This document shows positions 40,888 through 52,770 of a DNA stretch of 63,333 nucleotides, one piece after another. The notes under the pieces are model-generated. The model ran no database searches, was not told the origin of the DNA, and saw only the letters and a list, made by a program, of their open reading frames with translations. Position 1 is the first letter of the stretch; each line of letters begins with the position of its first letter. Source of the DNA: Nocardioides sp. IC4_145 (GTDB lineage: Bacteria; Actinomycetota; Actinomycetes; Propionibacteriales; Nocardioidaceae); assembly GCF_011250565.1 (NCBI RefSeq), contig NZ_JAANMS010000023.1, forward strand, positions 1 to 63,333, read 5' to 3'. The position numbers were made by a program, and so were the translations under genes.

Positions 40888-42348
40888 ATGCCACCCGTCT
40901 CTTCCCCCGGGTTGCTCGATGGCACGGGCCGCGTGCCGCGCACCCCCGCCGAGGAACGCGCGGCGCGCGTCCGCTTCCGGCGTGCGATCGCGCTCATGGT
41001 GATGACCCTGGTGGTCCCCGGCTCCGCGCAGCTGGTCGCCGGCAACCGCCGCATCGGCATCATCGCGCTGCGGATCTGGCTGGGCGTGCTCGCCGCCGGC
41101 GCCCTCCTCCTGCTCGTCGGCCTGCTGCACCACCAGACGCTGTTCAAGCTGTTCACCGACACCGGCCTGCTGCTGTTGATCCGCCTGGCGCTCACCGCCG
41201 GGGCGATCGGATGGGCCGCGCTGTTCCTCGACGCGTGGCGGATCGGCCAGCCGCTCAGCCTGGGCCTCGCGCACCGCCGCGCCGTGGTCGGCGTCAACGG
41301 CGTGCTCTGCCTCTCGGTCATCGGCACCCTGCTGTTCGGCGCGCACCTCGTCGGCGTCGCCCGCGACGGCATCCTCACGATGTTCGCCTCCAGCACCGTC
41401 ACCGGCGCGCACGACGGCCGCTTCAACGTCCTCCTCCTCGGCGGCGACTCCGGCGAGGGTCGCTGGGGACTGCGCCCGGACTCGTTGACCGTCGCCTCCA
41501 TCGATGCCGAGACCGGACGGACCGTGCTCATCGGTCTGCCGCGCAACATGTCGTCGTTCCCGTTCCGCGAGGGCTCGCCGATGGCGAAGGAGTTCCCCGA
41601 GGGCTTCGACTGCGACGACTGCTACCTCAACGGCGTCAGCACCTGGGCCCAGGACCACACCGAGCTCTTCGGTGACTCGGAGAATCCCGGCATCGACGCC
41701 ACCGTCTCCGCCGTCGAGGGCATCACCGACCTCGACATCAACTACTGGGCGTTGGTCAACCTGCAGGGGTTCAAGGACCTCGTCGACGCCGTCGGCGGCG
41801 TCACCCTCAACGTCCGCCAGCCGATCCCGGTCGGCCTGCCGCACGAGAAGACCTTCCACTACATCGACGCCGGCGAGCGGTTGCTCAACGGACACGACAC
41901 CCTCTGGTACGCCCGTGCTCGCGAGGGCTCCGACGACTACTCCCGCATGGCCCGGCAGAAGTGCGTCATGAACGCCATGCTCCAGCAGGTCAGCCCGCAG
42001 TCGGCGGTCCGCAACTTCGAGAAGATCGCCCAGGCCTCCGCGGCGATGATCTCCACCAACCTCCCGGCCTCCGAGCTCGACACGTTCATGGACCTCGCCC
42101 TCAAGGCCCGCGGCCAGAAGGTCTCGACCGTCTCCCTGGTCCCGCCGATGATCCAGACCGCGGACCCCGACATCGACCTGGTCCACAGCAAGGTCGAGCA
42201 GGCGATCGACCGCGCCGAGGGCAAGGCCCCCGCCAAGGCCGGCGGCAAGCCCCAGCCCGCCCCCGACGCCGTCACCGGCGGCTCGCTCGGCTCCCTGTCC
42301 GAGGGGTACGCCGCCAACCAGGCCGACGACCTCGGCGCCGCCTGCTGA
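40888..42348 (+). CDS. LytR-CpsA-Psr (LCP) family protein with a four-helix N-domain
   Basis: 486 residues. AGAAAGAGG lies eight bases before the ATG. Residues 35-170 hold about four membrane helices (ALMVMTLVVPGSAQLVAG, IIALRIWLGVLAAGALLLLVGL, LLLLIRLALTAGAIGWAALF, GVNGVLCLSVIGTLLFGAHL), unusual against the single helix of common LCPs. The LCP domain follows: FNVLLLGGDSGEGRWGLRPDSL, TVLIGLPRNMSSFPF, YLNGVSTWA, and LWYARAREGSDDYSRMARQK. A Cys pair CDDC is near 250. The C-terminus is Ala/Pro/Lys-rich. It precedes the galactan cluster, where an LCP ligase would be needed to attach the polymer. Confidence 0.93.
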   Translation: MPPVSSPGLLDGTGRVPRTPAEERAARVRFRRAIALMVMTLVVPGSAQLVAGNRRIGIIALRIWLGVLAAGALLLLVGLLHHQTLFKLFTDTGLLLLIRLALTAGAIGWAALFLDAWRIGQPLSLGLAHRRAVVGVNGVLCLSVIGTLLFGAHLVGVARDGILTMFASSTVTGAHDGRFNVLLLGGDSGEGRWGLRPDSLTVASIDAETGRTVLIGLPRNMSSFPFREGSPMAKEFPEGFDCDDCYLNGVSTWAQDHTELFGDSENPGIDATVSAVEGITDLDINYWALVNLQGFKDLVDAVGGVTLNVRQPIPVGLPHEKTFHYIDAGERLLNGHDTLWYARAREGSDDYSRMARQKCVMNAMLQQVSPQSAVRNFEKIAQASAAMISTNLPASELDTFMDLALKARGQKVSTVSLVPPMIQTADPDIDLVHSKVEQAIDRAEGKAPAKAGGKPQPAPDAVTGGSLGSLSEGYAANQADDLGAAC

Positions 42349-42357
42349 CCCCGCCCC

Positions 42358-42653
42358 GCCGCTGGTCGAGAAGGTTCCGCTAGGAACCGTCTCGAGACCC
42401 CTCCCGCTGGTTGAGCAGCGAAGGCCGCCAAGGCCTGAGCGTGTCGGAACCCCGTGAGCCGGCTGCAGCCTCGGGGACGCCGTTCCGCCTGCGGTGCGGC
42501 GGCCAAGGGGACTGTGTCGGGGCCGGATGGTTGGGGTCGAGGCCCTGCGTCCCTCACTGGGTTTCGACACGGTCGGCGCTGGGGCGCCTCCCTGCTCAAC
42601 CAGCGGGGGGTCGGCGATGGGGCGCCTCCCTGCTCGACCAGCGGTGCGGCTCC
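42358..42653. repeat. cluster of hairpin repeats between LCP and GT2 genes
   Basis: Two units in one direction (GCTGGTCGAGAAGGTTCCGC ... GTCTCGAGACC near 42362-42400; GCTGGTTGAGCAGCGAAGGC ... GTGTCGGAACC near 42408-42452). Two in the other follow near 42560-42605 and 42608-42650 (GGGTTTCGACACGG ... CTCAACCAGC; GGTCGGCGATGGGGC ... CTCGACCAGC). They fill most of the 334-bp gap, which has no gene that I can support. Confidence 0.75.
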
Positions 42654-42669
42654 CCGCGGGCGTGGCTCG

Positions 42670-42675
42670 TAGGGT
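42670..42675 (+). promoter_or_regulatory. -10 element, first galactan-cluster GT2 (leaderless type)
   Basis: TAGGGT is followed by seven bases and the GTG at 42683. It probably drives the whole chain of genes to 49514. Confidence 0.5.
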
Positions 42676-42682
42676 GGCGCCC

Positions 42683-43654
42683 GTGACCGAGCCCAGCGTG
42701 CCGCAGCCCCAGGTGGTGGCGGTGGTGGTGACGTTCAACCGGATCGGGCTGCTGCAGCGGCTGGTCGAGCGGCTCGACGAGGTGGGGGCCCGCGCCGGGA
42801 GCCCGCTGGTCGAGGTGCTCGTGGTCGACAACGCCAGCAGCGACGGCACGGGGGAGTGGCTGGCCGGGCTGACGGACCGGGAGATGCCGGACGAGCACGC
42901 GAGCACGCCGGTGCTGGGGCGGACGTTGACGGAGAACGTCGGCGGGGCCGGCGGGTTCCACGCCGGGCTGGCCTGGGCGGTCGAGCGGGGCGCGGACCTG
43001 GTGTGGCTGATGGACGACGACGGGCTGCCGGACGCCGACTGCCTGGACACGTTGTTGGAGCACCGCGGGGCGCTGGACTTCTGGGGGCCGGTCGTCGTGG
43101 ACGAGGGCGACCCGGGCCGGTTGGTGTTCCCGATCCGGCTGCCCGGCGGCACGAGGGTCGTGCACCGGATGGCCGACGTCGTCGCGGCGGCGGACGGCGA
43201 GGGGTTGATCCGCGACGTGGTGATCCCGTTCAACGGGGTGCTGGTGACCCGCGAGCTCGTGGAGCGGATCGGGCTGCCGCGCGAGGAGTTCTTCATCTGG
43301 GGCGACGACCACGAGTACCGACTCCGCGCCGAGCGCGCGGGCGGCCGGGTCGCGACCGTCGTCGGCGCGCGGGTGCTCCACCCGAGCGTCGGCGAGCTCG
43401 GCACCCCGATGCTGGGCGGGCGGACGACGTACAACCACAGCCCCAGCGACCTCAAGCACTACTGCATGGCCCGCAACAACCTGGTCAACCTGCGGGAGTA
43501 CCGCGGCTGGCCGCACGCGCTGGCGTTCGTCGCCAAGACGCTGTGGTTCTACGCCGTGACCCGGCCGCGGCCCCGCCGGCTGGCGCTGAGCGCGCGGGCG
43601 TGGGGAGCGGCGCTGCGCGGCGACTTCACCGGCCACCGGCGGTTCCTGCGATGA
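42683..43654 (+). CDS. glycosyltransferase family 2 (GlfT1/rhamnosyltransferase-like)
   Basis: 323 residues. GT-A domain: VVAVVVTFNRIGLLQRLVERLDE, VVDNASSDGTGEWL, NVGGAGGFHAGLAWAVERGADLVWLMDDDGLPD with the metal DDD, then NGVLVTRELVERIGLPREEFFIWGDDHEYRLRAERAGGRV with the acceptor-side WGDDxE. This set is shared by GlfT1-type galactofuranosyl- and rhamnosyltransferases. No membrane helix is clear; it probably works on a lipid-linked acceptor at the inner face. The GTG at 42683 fits the -10 spacing. It overlaps the next GT2 by ATGA and starts the cluster. Confidence 0.87.
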   Translation: MTEPSVPQPQVVAVVVTFNRIGLLQRLVERLDEVGARAGSPLVEVLVVDNASSDGTGEWLAGLTDREMPDEHASTPVLGRTLTENVGGAGGFHAGLAWAVERGADLVWLMDDDGLPDADCLDTLLEHRGALDFWGPVVVDEGDPGRLVFPIRLPGGTRVVHRMADVVAAADGEGLIRDVVIPFNGVLVTRELVERIGLPREEFFIWGDDHEYRLRAERAGGRVATVVGARVLHPSVGELGTPMLGGRTTYNHSPSDLKHYCMARNNLVNLREYRGWPHALAFVAKTLWFYAVTRPRPRRLALSARAWGAALRGDFTGHRRFLR

Positions 43655-44565
43655 GCGGCGGTACGCCGCGCGAGAGCGTCGCCGTCGTCGTGGTGACCTA
43701 CAACCGCGCCGACCTGCTCGACCGCTTGCTCGACGGCCTGGCGGCGCTCACGACCCAGCCCGACGCCGTGCTCGTCATCGACAACGCCAGCTCCGACCAC
43801 ACCCCGCAGGTGCTCGCGGCGCGCACCGAGCCGTGGCTGCGGGTCACCCGCACCGAGGAGAACCTCGGGGGAGCGGGCGGCTTCTCCCTCGGCGTGCGCC
43901 AGGCGTACGACGGCGGGTGGGACCGGATCTGGCTGATGGACGACGACGTGGTGCCGGCGCCGGACTGCCTCGACGTGCTGCTCGCCCAGGACGAGGACTG
44001 CCTGATGGCCGTCCGCGAGGACCGCTCCGGCCGGCTCTGCGAGAAGGCCGCGACCCGCTTCGACCTCACCCACCCGTGGGCGATCAAGCCGAAGACCGCG
44101 ATGGTCGAGACCGACCACGGCACCCGGGCGGCGATGCCCGAGCGGGTCGAGCTCGAGAACGTCGCCTTCGAGGGCTTCATGTGCCGGCGCGGCGTCGTGC
44201 AGCGGATCGGGCTGCCCGACCCGTCGTACTTCATCTTCTACGACGACGTCGACTACGCGGTCCGTGCCCGCCGCGCCGGCTTCCGGATCTGGGCGGTGCG
44301 CGACGCGGTGCTCGTCCGCCAGCTCGACTTCGACCAGCAGCACGACCTGGCTGGGTGGAAGGGCTACTACATGTACCGCAACCTCTTCGCCGTCCACTTC
44401 CGGTACGGCGAGAACGCGCTCGTCCGCGCCAAGCCGTGGCTGGTCGCGCTGGCCGTCGTGGTGCTCAGCCCGCTGCGGGGCGGGCGGGCCGAGGCGCGCA
44501 ACGTGATCCGGGCCATCGGCGCGGCGCGTGCGATGCGGACCCTCCCGCCGCTCTCCGTAGACTGA
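43651..44565 (+). CDS. glycosyltransferase family 2 (GlfT1-like)
   Basis: 304 residues, the same length as M. tuberculosis GlfT1. VAVVVVTYNRADLLDRLLDGL, VIDNASSDHTP, NLGGAGGFSLGVRQAYDGGWDRIWLMDDDVVPAPD (metal Asp triad) and FIFYDDVDYAVRARRAGFRIWAV give the GT2 acceptor pattern. The C-terminus has a helical, Arg-rich end. It could add the first galactofuranose units to the lipid-linked primer before GlfT2 extends it (inference from context). It overlaps the preceding GT2 by four bases; glf follows after six bases. Confidence 0.87.
   Translation: MSGGTPRESVAVVVVTYNRADLLDRLLDGLAALTTQPDAVLVIDNASSDHTPQVLAARTEPWLRVTRTEENLGGAGGFSLGVRQAYDGGWDRIWLMDDDVVPAPDCLDVLLAQDEDCLMAVREDRSGRLCEKAATRFDLTHPWAIKPKTAMVETDHGTRAAMPERVELENVAFEGFMCRRGVVQRIGLPDPSYFIFYDDVDYAVRARRAGFRIWAVRDAVLVRQLDFDQQHDLAGWKGYYMYRNLFAVHFRYGENALVRAKPWLVALAVVVLSPLRGGRAEARNVIRAIGAARAMRTLPPLSVD
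44558..44563 (+). promoter_or_regulatory. -10 element, glf (leaderless type)
   Basis: TAGACT lies eight bases before the GTG at 44572, within the end of the upstream gene. A possible internal promoter. Confidence 0.35.
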
Positions 44566-47829
<3,264 letters not shown>

Positions 47830-47837
<8 letters not shown>

Positions 47838-48717
47838 GGCCGGCCGGCACCGGGTGGTCGACGCGCCGCTCGCGCCGCCCGCGCCCACCGCCGGCCTGCT
47901 CGACGTCCTCGGGCGTCGCTACCTGCTCAAGCTGCTGGTGCGCCGCGAGATCAGCGCGCGCTACCAGGGGTCGTTCCTCGGGTTCATCTGGTCCTACATC
48001 AACCCGCTGAGCCAGCTGTTCATCTTCTGGTTCGTCTTCGGCTACATCATCGGCCGCGGCACCGTCGACAAGTACGCCGTGCACGTCTTCTGCGGGCTGA
48101 TCGTCGTCCACTTCTTCACCGAGACGTTCAACGCCGGCACGCGCTCGATCGTGCGGAACAAGGCGCTGGTGCGGAAGATGGCGATGCCCAAGGAGATGTT
48201 CCCGGTCGCCTCGATGCTGGTCTCGCTCTACCACGTGGGGCCACAGCTGGTGATCCTCACCGTGGTCTGCCTGTTCTGCGGCTGGACGCCCGACCCGCTC
48301 GGCATGCTCGCCTTCGCCCTGGCGCTGGCGATCATCGCTGTCCTCGGCACGGCGTTGGCGCTCATGTTCAGCGCCGCCAACGTGTTCTTCCGCGACTTCG
48401 CCAGCGCGGTCACGATCCTCACCAACTTCGTGCGCTTCGGCGTGCCGATGATCTACCCCTACACGCTGGTCGACCAGCGCTTCGGCCGGTTCGCCGAGCT
48501 CTACCTGTTCAACCCGATCGCCGACGCGGTCCTGCTCGTCCAGCGCGCGTTCTGGGTGGGCTCGACCGACCACCCCGACGCGACGATCGCCGAGCACATC
48601 CCCGACGACCTGTTCGTCTACGGCGTCGGCGCGCTGCTCGGCTCCGTCGTGCTGCTCGGGATCGCCCAGCTGGTCTTCACGCGGCTGGAGAACAAGATCC
48701 CGGAGCGGCTGTCGTGA
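47830..48717 (+). CDS. wzm: ABC-2 polysaccharide export permease (Wzm-like)
   Basis: 295 residues. After a soluble N-terminal 30 residues, KLLVRREISARYQGSFLGFIWSYINPLSQLFIFWFVFGYI is the classical Wzm/TagG start, followed by six membrane helices in all; RFGVPMIYPYTLV and YLFNPIADAVLLVQRAFW belong to the family. It forms the channel that exports a lipid-linked polysaccharide. The ATG at 47830 lies eight bases inside glfT2, and its stop overlaps the ATPase GTG. With GlfT2 upstream, the expected cargo is a galactan. Confidence 0.95.
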
Positions 48718-49514
48718 CCGACCCCACGGCGTACGACGCCGACACCTCGATCGTGGTCGACCGCGTCAGCAAGGACTTCACGCTGCGCTACCACCGCACC
48801 GCGAAGCAGATGGCGGTCGCGATGGTGAAGGGCCGCGACATCAGCGACACCTTCTCCGCGCTCGACGACGTCTCGTTCACCGTGAAGCAGGGGGAGTCGA
48901 TCGGCCTGATGGGGCTCAACGGCTCCGGCAAGTCGACCCTGTTGAAGCTCATCAACGGCGTGATGAAGCCCGACTCCGGCACCGTGCTCACCCGCGGCCG
49001 GATCGCCGGGCTGATCGCCACCGGCGCAGGCTTCCACCCCCAGCTGACCGGCCGCGAGAACGTCTACCTCAACGCCGCCATCCTCGGCATGACCGAGGCG
49101 GAGACCCAGCGGAAGTTCGACTCCATCGTGGAGTTCGCCGACATCGGGCGCTTCCTGGAGACGCCGGTCGGCAACTACTCCTCCGGCATGTTCGCGCGGC
49201 TCGGCTTCGCCGTCGCCATCCACGTCGACTCCGACATCTTCCTCGCCGACGAGGTGCTCGCCGTGGGGGACCGGCCGTTCAAGCGCAAGTGCATGGAGAA
49301 GATGCAGGAGATCCGCGAGTCCGGCCGGACCCTGGTCTACGTCAGCCACGCCGCCGGCTCGGTGCGGAAGATGTGCGACCGCGTGATCGTGCTCGAGAAG
49401 GGCCGGGTCGGCTTCGACGGTCCCGTCGACGAGGGCATCCGCTACGTGAAGTACGACGAGGACTCCACCAAGCCCGAGGACCAGGAGGACGACGAGCTCG
49501 GCTCGGACGTCTGA
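48714..49514 (+). CDS. wzt: ABC polysaccharide export ATPase (Wzt-like)
   Basis: 266 residues. Walker A GLNGSGKSTLLKLING, signature NYSSGMFARLGFAVAI, Walker B SDIFLADEVLAVGD and the H-loop LVYVSHAAGSV are all present. The opening DRVSKDFTLRYHRTAKQ is typical of Wzt/TagH. There is no long C-terminal carbohydrate-binding domain, so export would not depend on a terminal sugar modification recognised by Wzt. The GTG overlaps the permease stop. It ends the galactan operon; a 96-bp inverted repeat follows 55 bases downstream. Confidence 0.95.
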   Translation: MTDPTAYDADTSIVVDRVSKDFTLRYHRTAKQMAVAMVKGRDISDTFSALDDVSFTVKQGESIGLMGLNGSGKSTLLKLINGVMKPDSGTVLTRGRIAGLIATGAGFHPQLTGRENVYLNAAILGMTEAETQRKFDSIVEFADIGRFLETPVGNYSSGMFARLGFAVAIHVDSDIFLADEVLAVGDRPFKRKCMEKMQEIRESGRTLVYVSHAAGSVRKMCDRVIVLEKGRVGFDGPVDEGIRYVKYDEDSTKPEDQEDDELGSDV

Positions 49515-49568
49515 CCTGCGGCTGCCCCTCTCCCGTCCGGCTCTCGAACGCTCGGCCGGACGGGCTGC

Positions 49569-49664
49569 TGTCGCTTCATCAAGGTATGTCGCCCGACCGC
49601 CACTCCCCACGGTGAACCCACCCGGGGGTGTGGCGGCTCGCCTGCATACCTTGATGAACCGACA
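49569..49664. repeat. 96-bp imperfect inverted repeat
   Basis: Outer arms of 20 bp (49569-49588, TGTCGCTTCATCAAGGTATG; 49645-49664) match at 19 of 20 positions. Inner arms around CCGCCACnCCCC and GGTG continue the same dyad, centred at 49616.5. It follows the wzt stop and precedes the amidase promoter region. It may be a terminator or a palindromic element like those at 1634 and 55031. Confidence 0.8.
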
Positions 49665-49856
49665 CCACGGCGCGGCGTGTCACCCGCCGGAGGTGCTCCC
49701 CAGCAGGCATGCTCCGACTTGACAAATCTGAAGAACGTCGGCGTGTCGAGTGGAAATTACAGCGTTGTAGTTACTCACCAACTCTTCCGGACCGCCTGTG
49801 ACGCGTGTGAAAGTTGCGCCCTGTGTGAACTTCCCCCGCACGAAGAGCAGGTCGTC
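49665..49856 (+). promoter_or_regulatory. AT-rich upstream region of the amidase gene with TGTGA repeats
   Basis: 192 bp, clearly less GC-rich than its surroundings. It contains TTGACA at about 49718-49723, GTTGTAGTTACTCAC near 49765-49779, and three direct TGTGA pentamers at 49797, 49806 and 49824, spaced 9 and 18 bases. Activator binding is likely. I do not recognise a riboswitch here. Confidence 0.4.
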
Positions 49857-52739
49857 ATGTCCAGGTCGAAGGACCGTTTCGTCACCGGGTGCCAGCAGGT
49901 GCTGGCGCTCGGCGCGGTGCTTGCCGTGCTCACCCCGGCGGCCCGCGTGCTGACCCTGGACGTGGTGCACGAGGCGCCCGGCGGCGCGCCGGCGCACAGC
50001 CTGGGTCTGGGCCTGGGCGAGAGCAACGGCGTGGCGGTCACCGGGCGGCTGTCGGCGTACGCCGCAGAGACGGCCAAGACCTCGGTCGTGCCGGCGGAGG
50101 TCGTCGACCCGGTGGTGACCGAGTACGCGCTGACCGCTCCGGCGAGCGCCCGGGTCGCGAAGGGTGCGCTGCACGCCCGCACGCGGGTGGCCGGTCGGGC
50201 CGCGGAGGTCGTGGCGGAGCCGCAGCCGGTGAGCGGGTACGGCGCGGTCGGCGTCACCTGGCAGCGCGGCGAGGTGATCGCCGACGACGAGATCTCCTTC
50301 GAGGTGCGGACCGAGACCGACGGCGCGTGGAGCGGCTGGTCGGAGCTGGCCTACCACGACGAGCACGGCCCGGACCCCGACAGCGCCGAGGCCCGGCAGG
50401 CCCGGCCGGGCACCGACGAGCTGCTCGTCGGCGAGGTCGACCGGGTGCAGGTGCGGGTGCGCTCCGAGGCCGGAGTCCCTGACGACCTGCGGCTGGCCGT
50501 GGTCGACCCCGGTCACGCCGGTGTCGTCACGCGCGAGAGGGCAGAGCTGCGTGCGACCGGCGGGACGGCCGACGCGACCGAGCCGGGCGCCGCCGAAGCG
50601 ACGACGGGGCCGGCCGGCGACGGGCTGGCGCTGCGCGCGGCGGCGTACACGCCTCGTCCGATGATCTACTCGCGCGCCCAGTGGGGTGCGAACGAGAAGC
50701 TCCGCGGGAAGACCGCACCGTCCTACTACGAGGTCCACGCGGGCTTCGTGCACCACACGGTCAACGCCAACGACTACACGCGGGCGCAGGTGCCGGGCAT
50801 CCTGCGCAGCATCTACGCGTACCACACGCAGTCCCGCGGCTGGTCCGACGTGGGCTACAACTTCCTCGTCGACCGGTTCGGCCGGATCTGGGAGGGCCGC
50901 GCCGGCGGCATCGACCGACCTGTGGTCGGTGCGCACACGCTGGGCTACAACGAGAGCTCGTTCGCGATGTCGGCGATCGGCAACTTCGACGTGGCGCAGC
51001 CGAGCAGCGCGATGGTCCAGGCGTACGGCGCCCTCTTCGCCTGGAAGCTCTCCCTGCACGGCGTCGACGCCTCCTCGCCGAGCCAGCTCGTCGGCAGGAA
51101 GTCGTTCCGCGCCATCAACGGCCACCGCGACGCCGGCTCGACCGCCTGCCCGGGCCGCCACCTCTACGCGAAGGTGCCGCAGATCCGCACCCTCGCCGCG
51201 GACGCCCAGCTCGGGTGGTCCGGCCGCGAGCGCGAGTCGGACCTCGTCGGCACGCCGCACCCGGACCTGCTGGTCCGCAACGCGACCGACGGCAAGGGCT
51301 ACATCATCCCGACCGGCGGGCTGACCGGCTTCCGCGCCGCCCGCCCGGTCGCCTCCGGCTGGAGCGCCGCGGACGCCACCGCGACCGCGGTCGTCTCGCC
51401 GGACCTGACCGGTGACGGCCGTCCCGACCTCGTCGTGCGCCGCAGCGACGGCAGCGCGCAGGTCCGGGCCGCCGACGCCTCGGGTTCCTTCGCGGCGACC
51501 GGCACGACGACCGCGGCCACCGCGGACCACGACCTGCTCACCGCCGCCGGCGACGTCGACGGCGATGGCCGCAACGACCTGGTGGCCCGCGCCGCCAACG
51601 GCCGCCTGGACGTCTACCGCGGCAACGGCTCGGGCGGCTTCACCCGCCAGGCCGGCACGACCGGCTGGGAGGCCTACGACCTGCTCGTCGGGCCGGGCGA
51701 CCTCGACGGCGACGGGCGCGCGGACCTGTTGGCCCGCGACACGGCCGGCAAGCTGTGGCTGCACCGCGCCTCGACCGGTCTCGACCCCGCCGCGCGGGAG
51801 GCGCTGGCCGGCAGCTGGAAGCAGTTCGGGTCGATCACCGGTGGCGGCGACTACGACCGCGACGGGCACGCCGACCTCTTCGTCCAGCGCGCCGACAACG
51901 GCAACGGCTTCGTGCGACCCGGGCGCGGCGACGGCACCTTCGGCTCCGCGATCGGCCCGGTCAAGCGGACCGCCGGCCTGACCGGCCTGACCTCCGGCGG
52001 CGACCTGGTCGGCGACGCCACGCCCGACCTGGTGGCCCGGCGCGGCGACGCGCTCGTCGTCGTCGAGAACGCCGGCACCTTCGACACGACCGCCCCGGTC
52101 CCCACCGGCGTCAACCTCCGAAACGCCGACGTGCTGCTGAGCGTGGGCGACTGGGACCGTGACGGCTTCGGCGACATGGTCACGCGCAACAAGAAGAACG
52201 GTGCGCTCTCGCTGCGCCGCGGCGACGGGACCGGCCGGTTCTCGAAGGCGACGCAGCTCGCGAAGGGCTTCGGCGGCGTCCGCCTGCTCGCGGCCGCCGG
52301 CGACCTCACCGGCGACGGCTGGCCCGACCTGGTCGGCCAGCCCGCCGGCAGCGCGATGCGGGTCTACCCGGGTCGCGGCCTCGACGGTCTCGCGGCGTCG
52401 TACGTCATCCGCTCGAAGGTGACCGCCACCCAGCAGGTGCCAGTCGGCCGCTGGGACGCCGACGGGGCGCCGGACGTGCTCTACCGCGTCGGCGACCGGC
52501 TCACGCTCTACCCCGGCAACGGCCCCGGCGGGCTGACCACGCCGCGGGCGCTCGGCACCGACGTGGCGGCGTACGACTGGCTCGTCGGCGTCAGCGACGT
52601 GCAGCTCACCGGGCACGCCGACGTCATCGCCCGCAGCAAGGCCGACGGCAAGCTGTGGCTGCTGCCCGGCACCACCACCGGCTTCGGTGCGCGGCGGCTC
52701 ATCGGCGAGGGAGCGGGGGCCTACGACCTGGTGGGCTGA
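49857..52739 (+). CDS. secreted N-acetylmuramoyl-L-alanine amidase (PGRP type) with FG-GAP repeats
   Basis: 960 residues. A signal-like N-terminus (TGCQQVLALGAVLAVLTPAA) is followed by a beta-rich region to about 255. The amidase_2/PGRP domain (about 265-445) keeps zinc ligands: GFVHHTVNANDY, SDVGYNFLVDRFGRIWEGR and NGHRDAGSTACPGRHLY. From 465 to the end come about nine FG-GAP/VCBS repeats with Ca-binding DxDGDGxxD loops (DVDGDGRNDL, DLDGDGRADL, DYDRDGHADL, DWDRDGFGDM). It cleaves the peptide from glycan in peptidoglycan; the repeats probably form a beta-propeller for binding. ATG 49857 is chosen for its signal peptide. Confidence 0.92.
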   Translation: MSRSKDRFVTGCQQVLALGAVLAVLTPAARVLTLDVVHEAPGGAPAHSLGLGLGESNGVAVTGRLSAYAAETAKTSVVPAEVVDPVVTEYALTAPASARVAKGALHARTRVAGRAAEVVAEPQPVSGYGAVGVTWQRGEVIADDEISFEVRTETDGAWSGWSELAYHDEHGPDPDSAEARQARPGTDELLVGEVDRVQVRVRSEAGVPDDLRLAVVDPGHAGVVTRERAELRATGGTADATEPGAAEATTGPAGDGLALRAAAYTPRPMIYSRAQWGANEKLRGKTAPSYYEVHAGFVHHTVNANDYTRAQVPGILRSIYAYHTQSRGWSDVGYNFLVDRFGRIWEGRAGGIDRPVVGAHTLGYNESSFAMSAIGNFDVAQPSSAMVQAYGALFAWKLSLHGVDASSPSQLVGRKSFRAINGHRDAGSTACPGRHLYAKVPQIRTLAADAQLGWSGRERESDLVGTPHPDLLVRNATDGKGYIIPTGGLTGFRAARPVASGWSAADATATAVVSPDLTGDGRPDLVVRRSDGSAQVRAADASGSFAATGTTTAATADHDLLTAAGDVDGDGRNDLVARAANGRLDVYRGNGSGGFTRQAGTTGWEAYDLLVGPGDLDGDGRADLLARDTAGKLWLHRASTGLDPAAREALAGSWKQFGSITGGGDYDRDGHADLFVQRADNGNGFVRPGRGDGTFGSAIGPVKRTAGLTGLTSGGDLVGDATPDLVARRGDALVVVENAGTFDTTAPVPTGVNLRNADVLLSVGDWDRDGFGDMVTRNKKNGALSLRRGDGTGRFSKATQLAKGFGGVRLLAAAGDLTGDGWPDLVGQPAGSAMRVYPGRGLDGLAASYVIRSKVTATQQVPVGRWDADGAPDVLYRVGDRLTLYPGNGPGGLTTPRALGTDVAAYDWLVGVSDVQLTGHADVIARSKADGKLWLLPGTTTGFGARRLIGEGAGAYDLVG

Positions 52740-52770
52740 GACCTGGGCCGGAGGACGTGGTCCTGGCTGG

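Noticed and set aside
49665..49856. c-di-AMP (ydaO-type) riboswitch upstream of the amidase
   Set aside because: The context suits one, but I could not trace the expected paired helices and conserved loops; left as an unassigned regulatory region.
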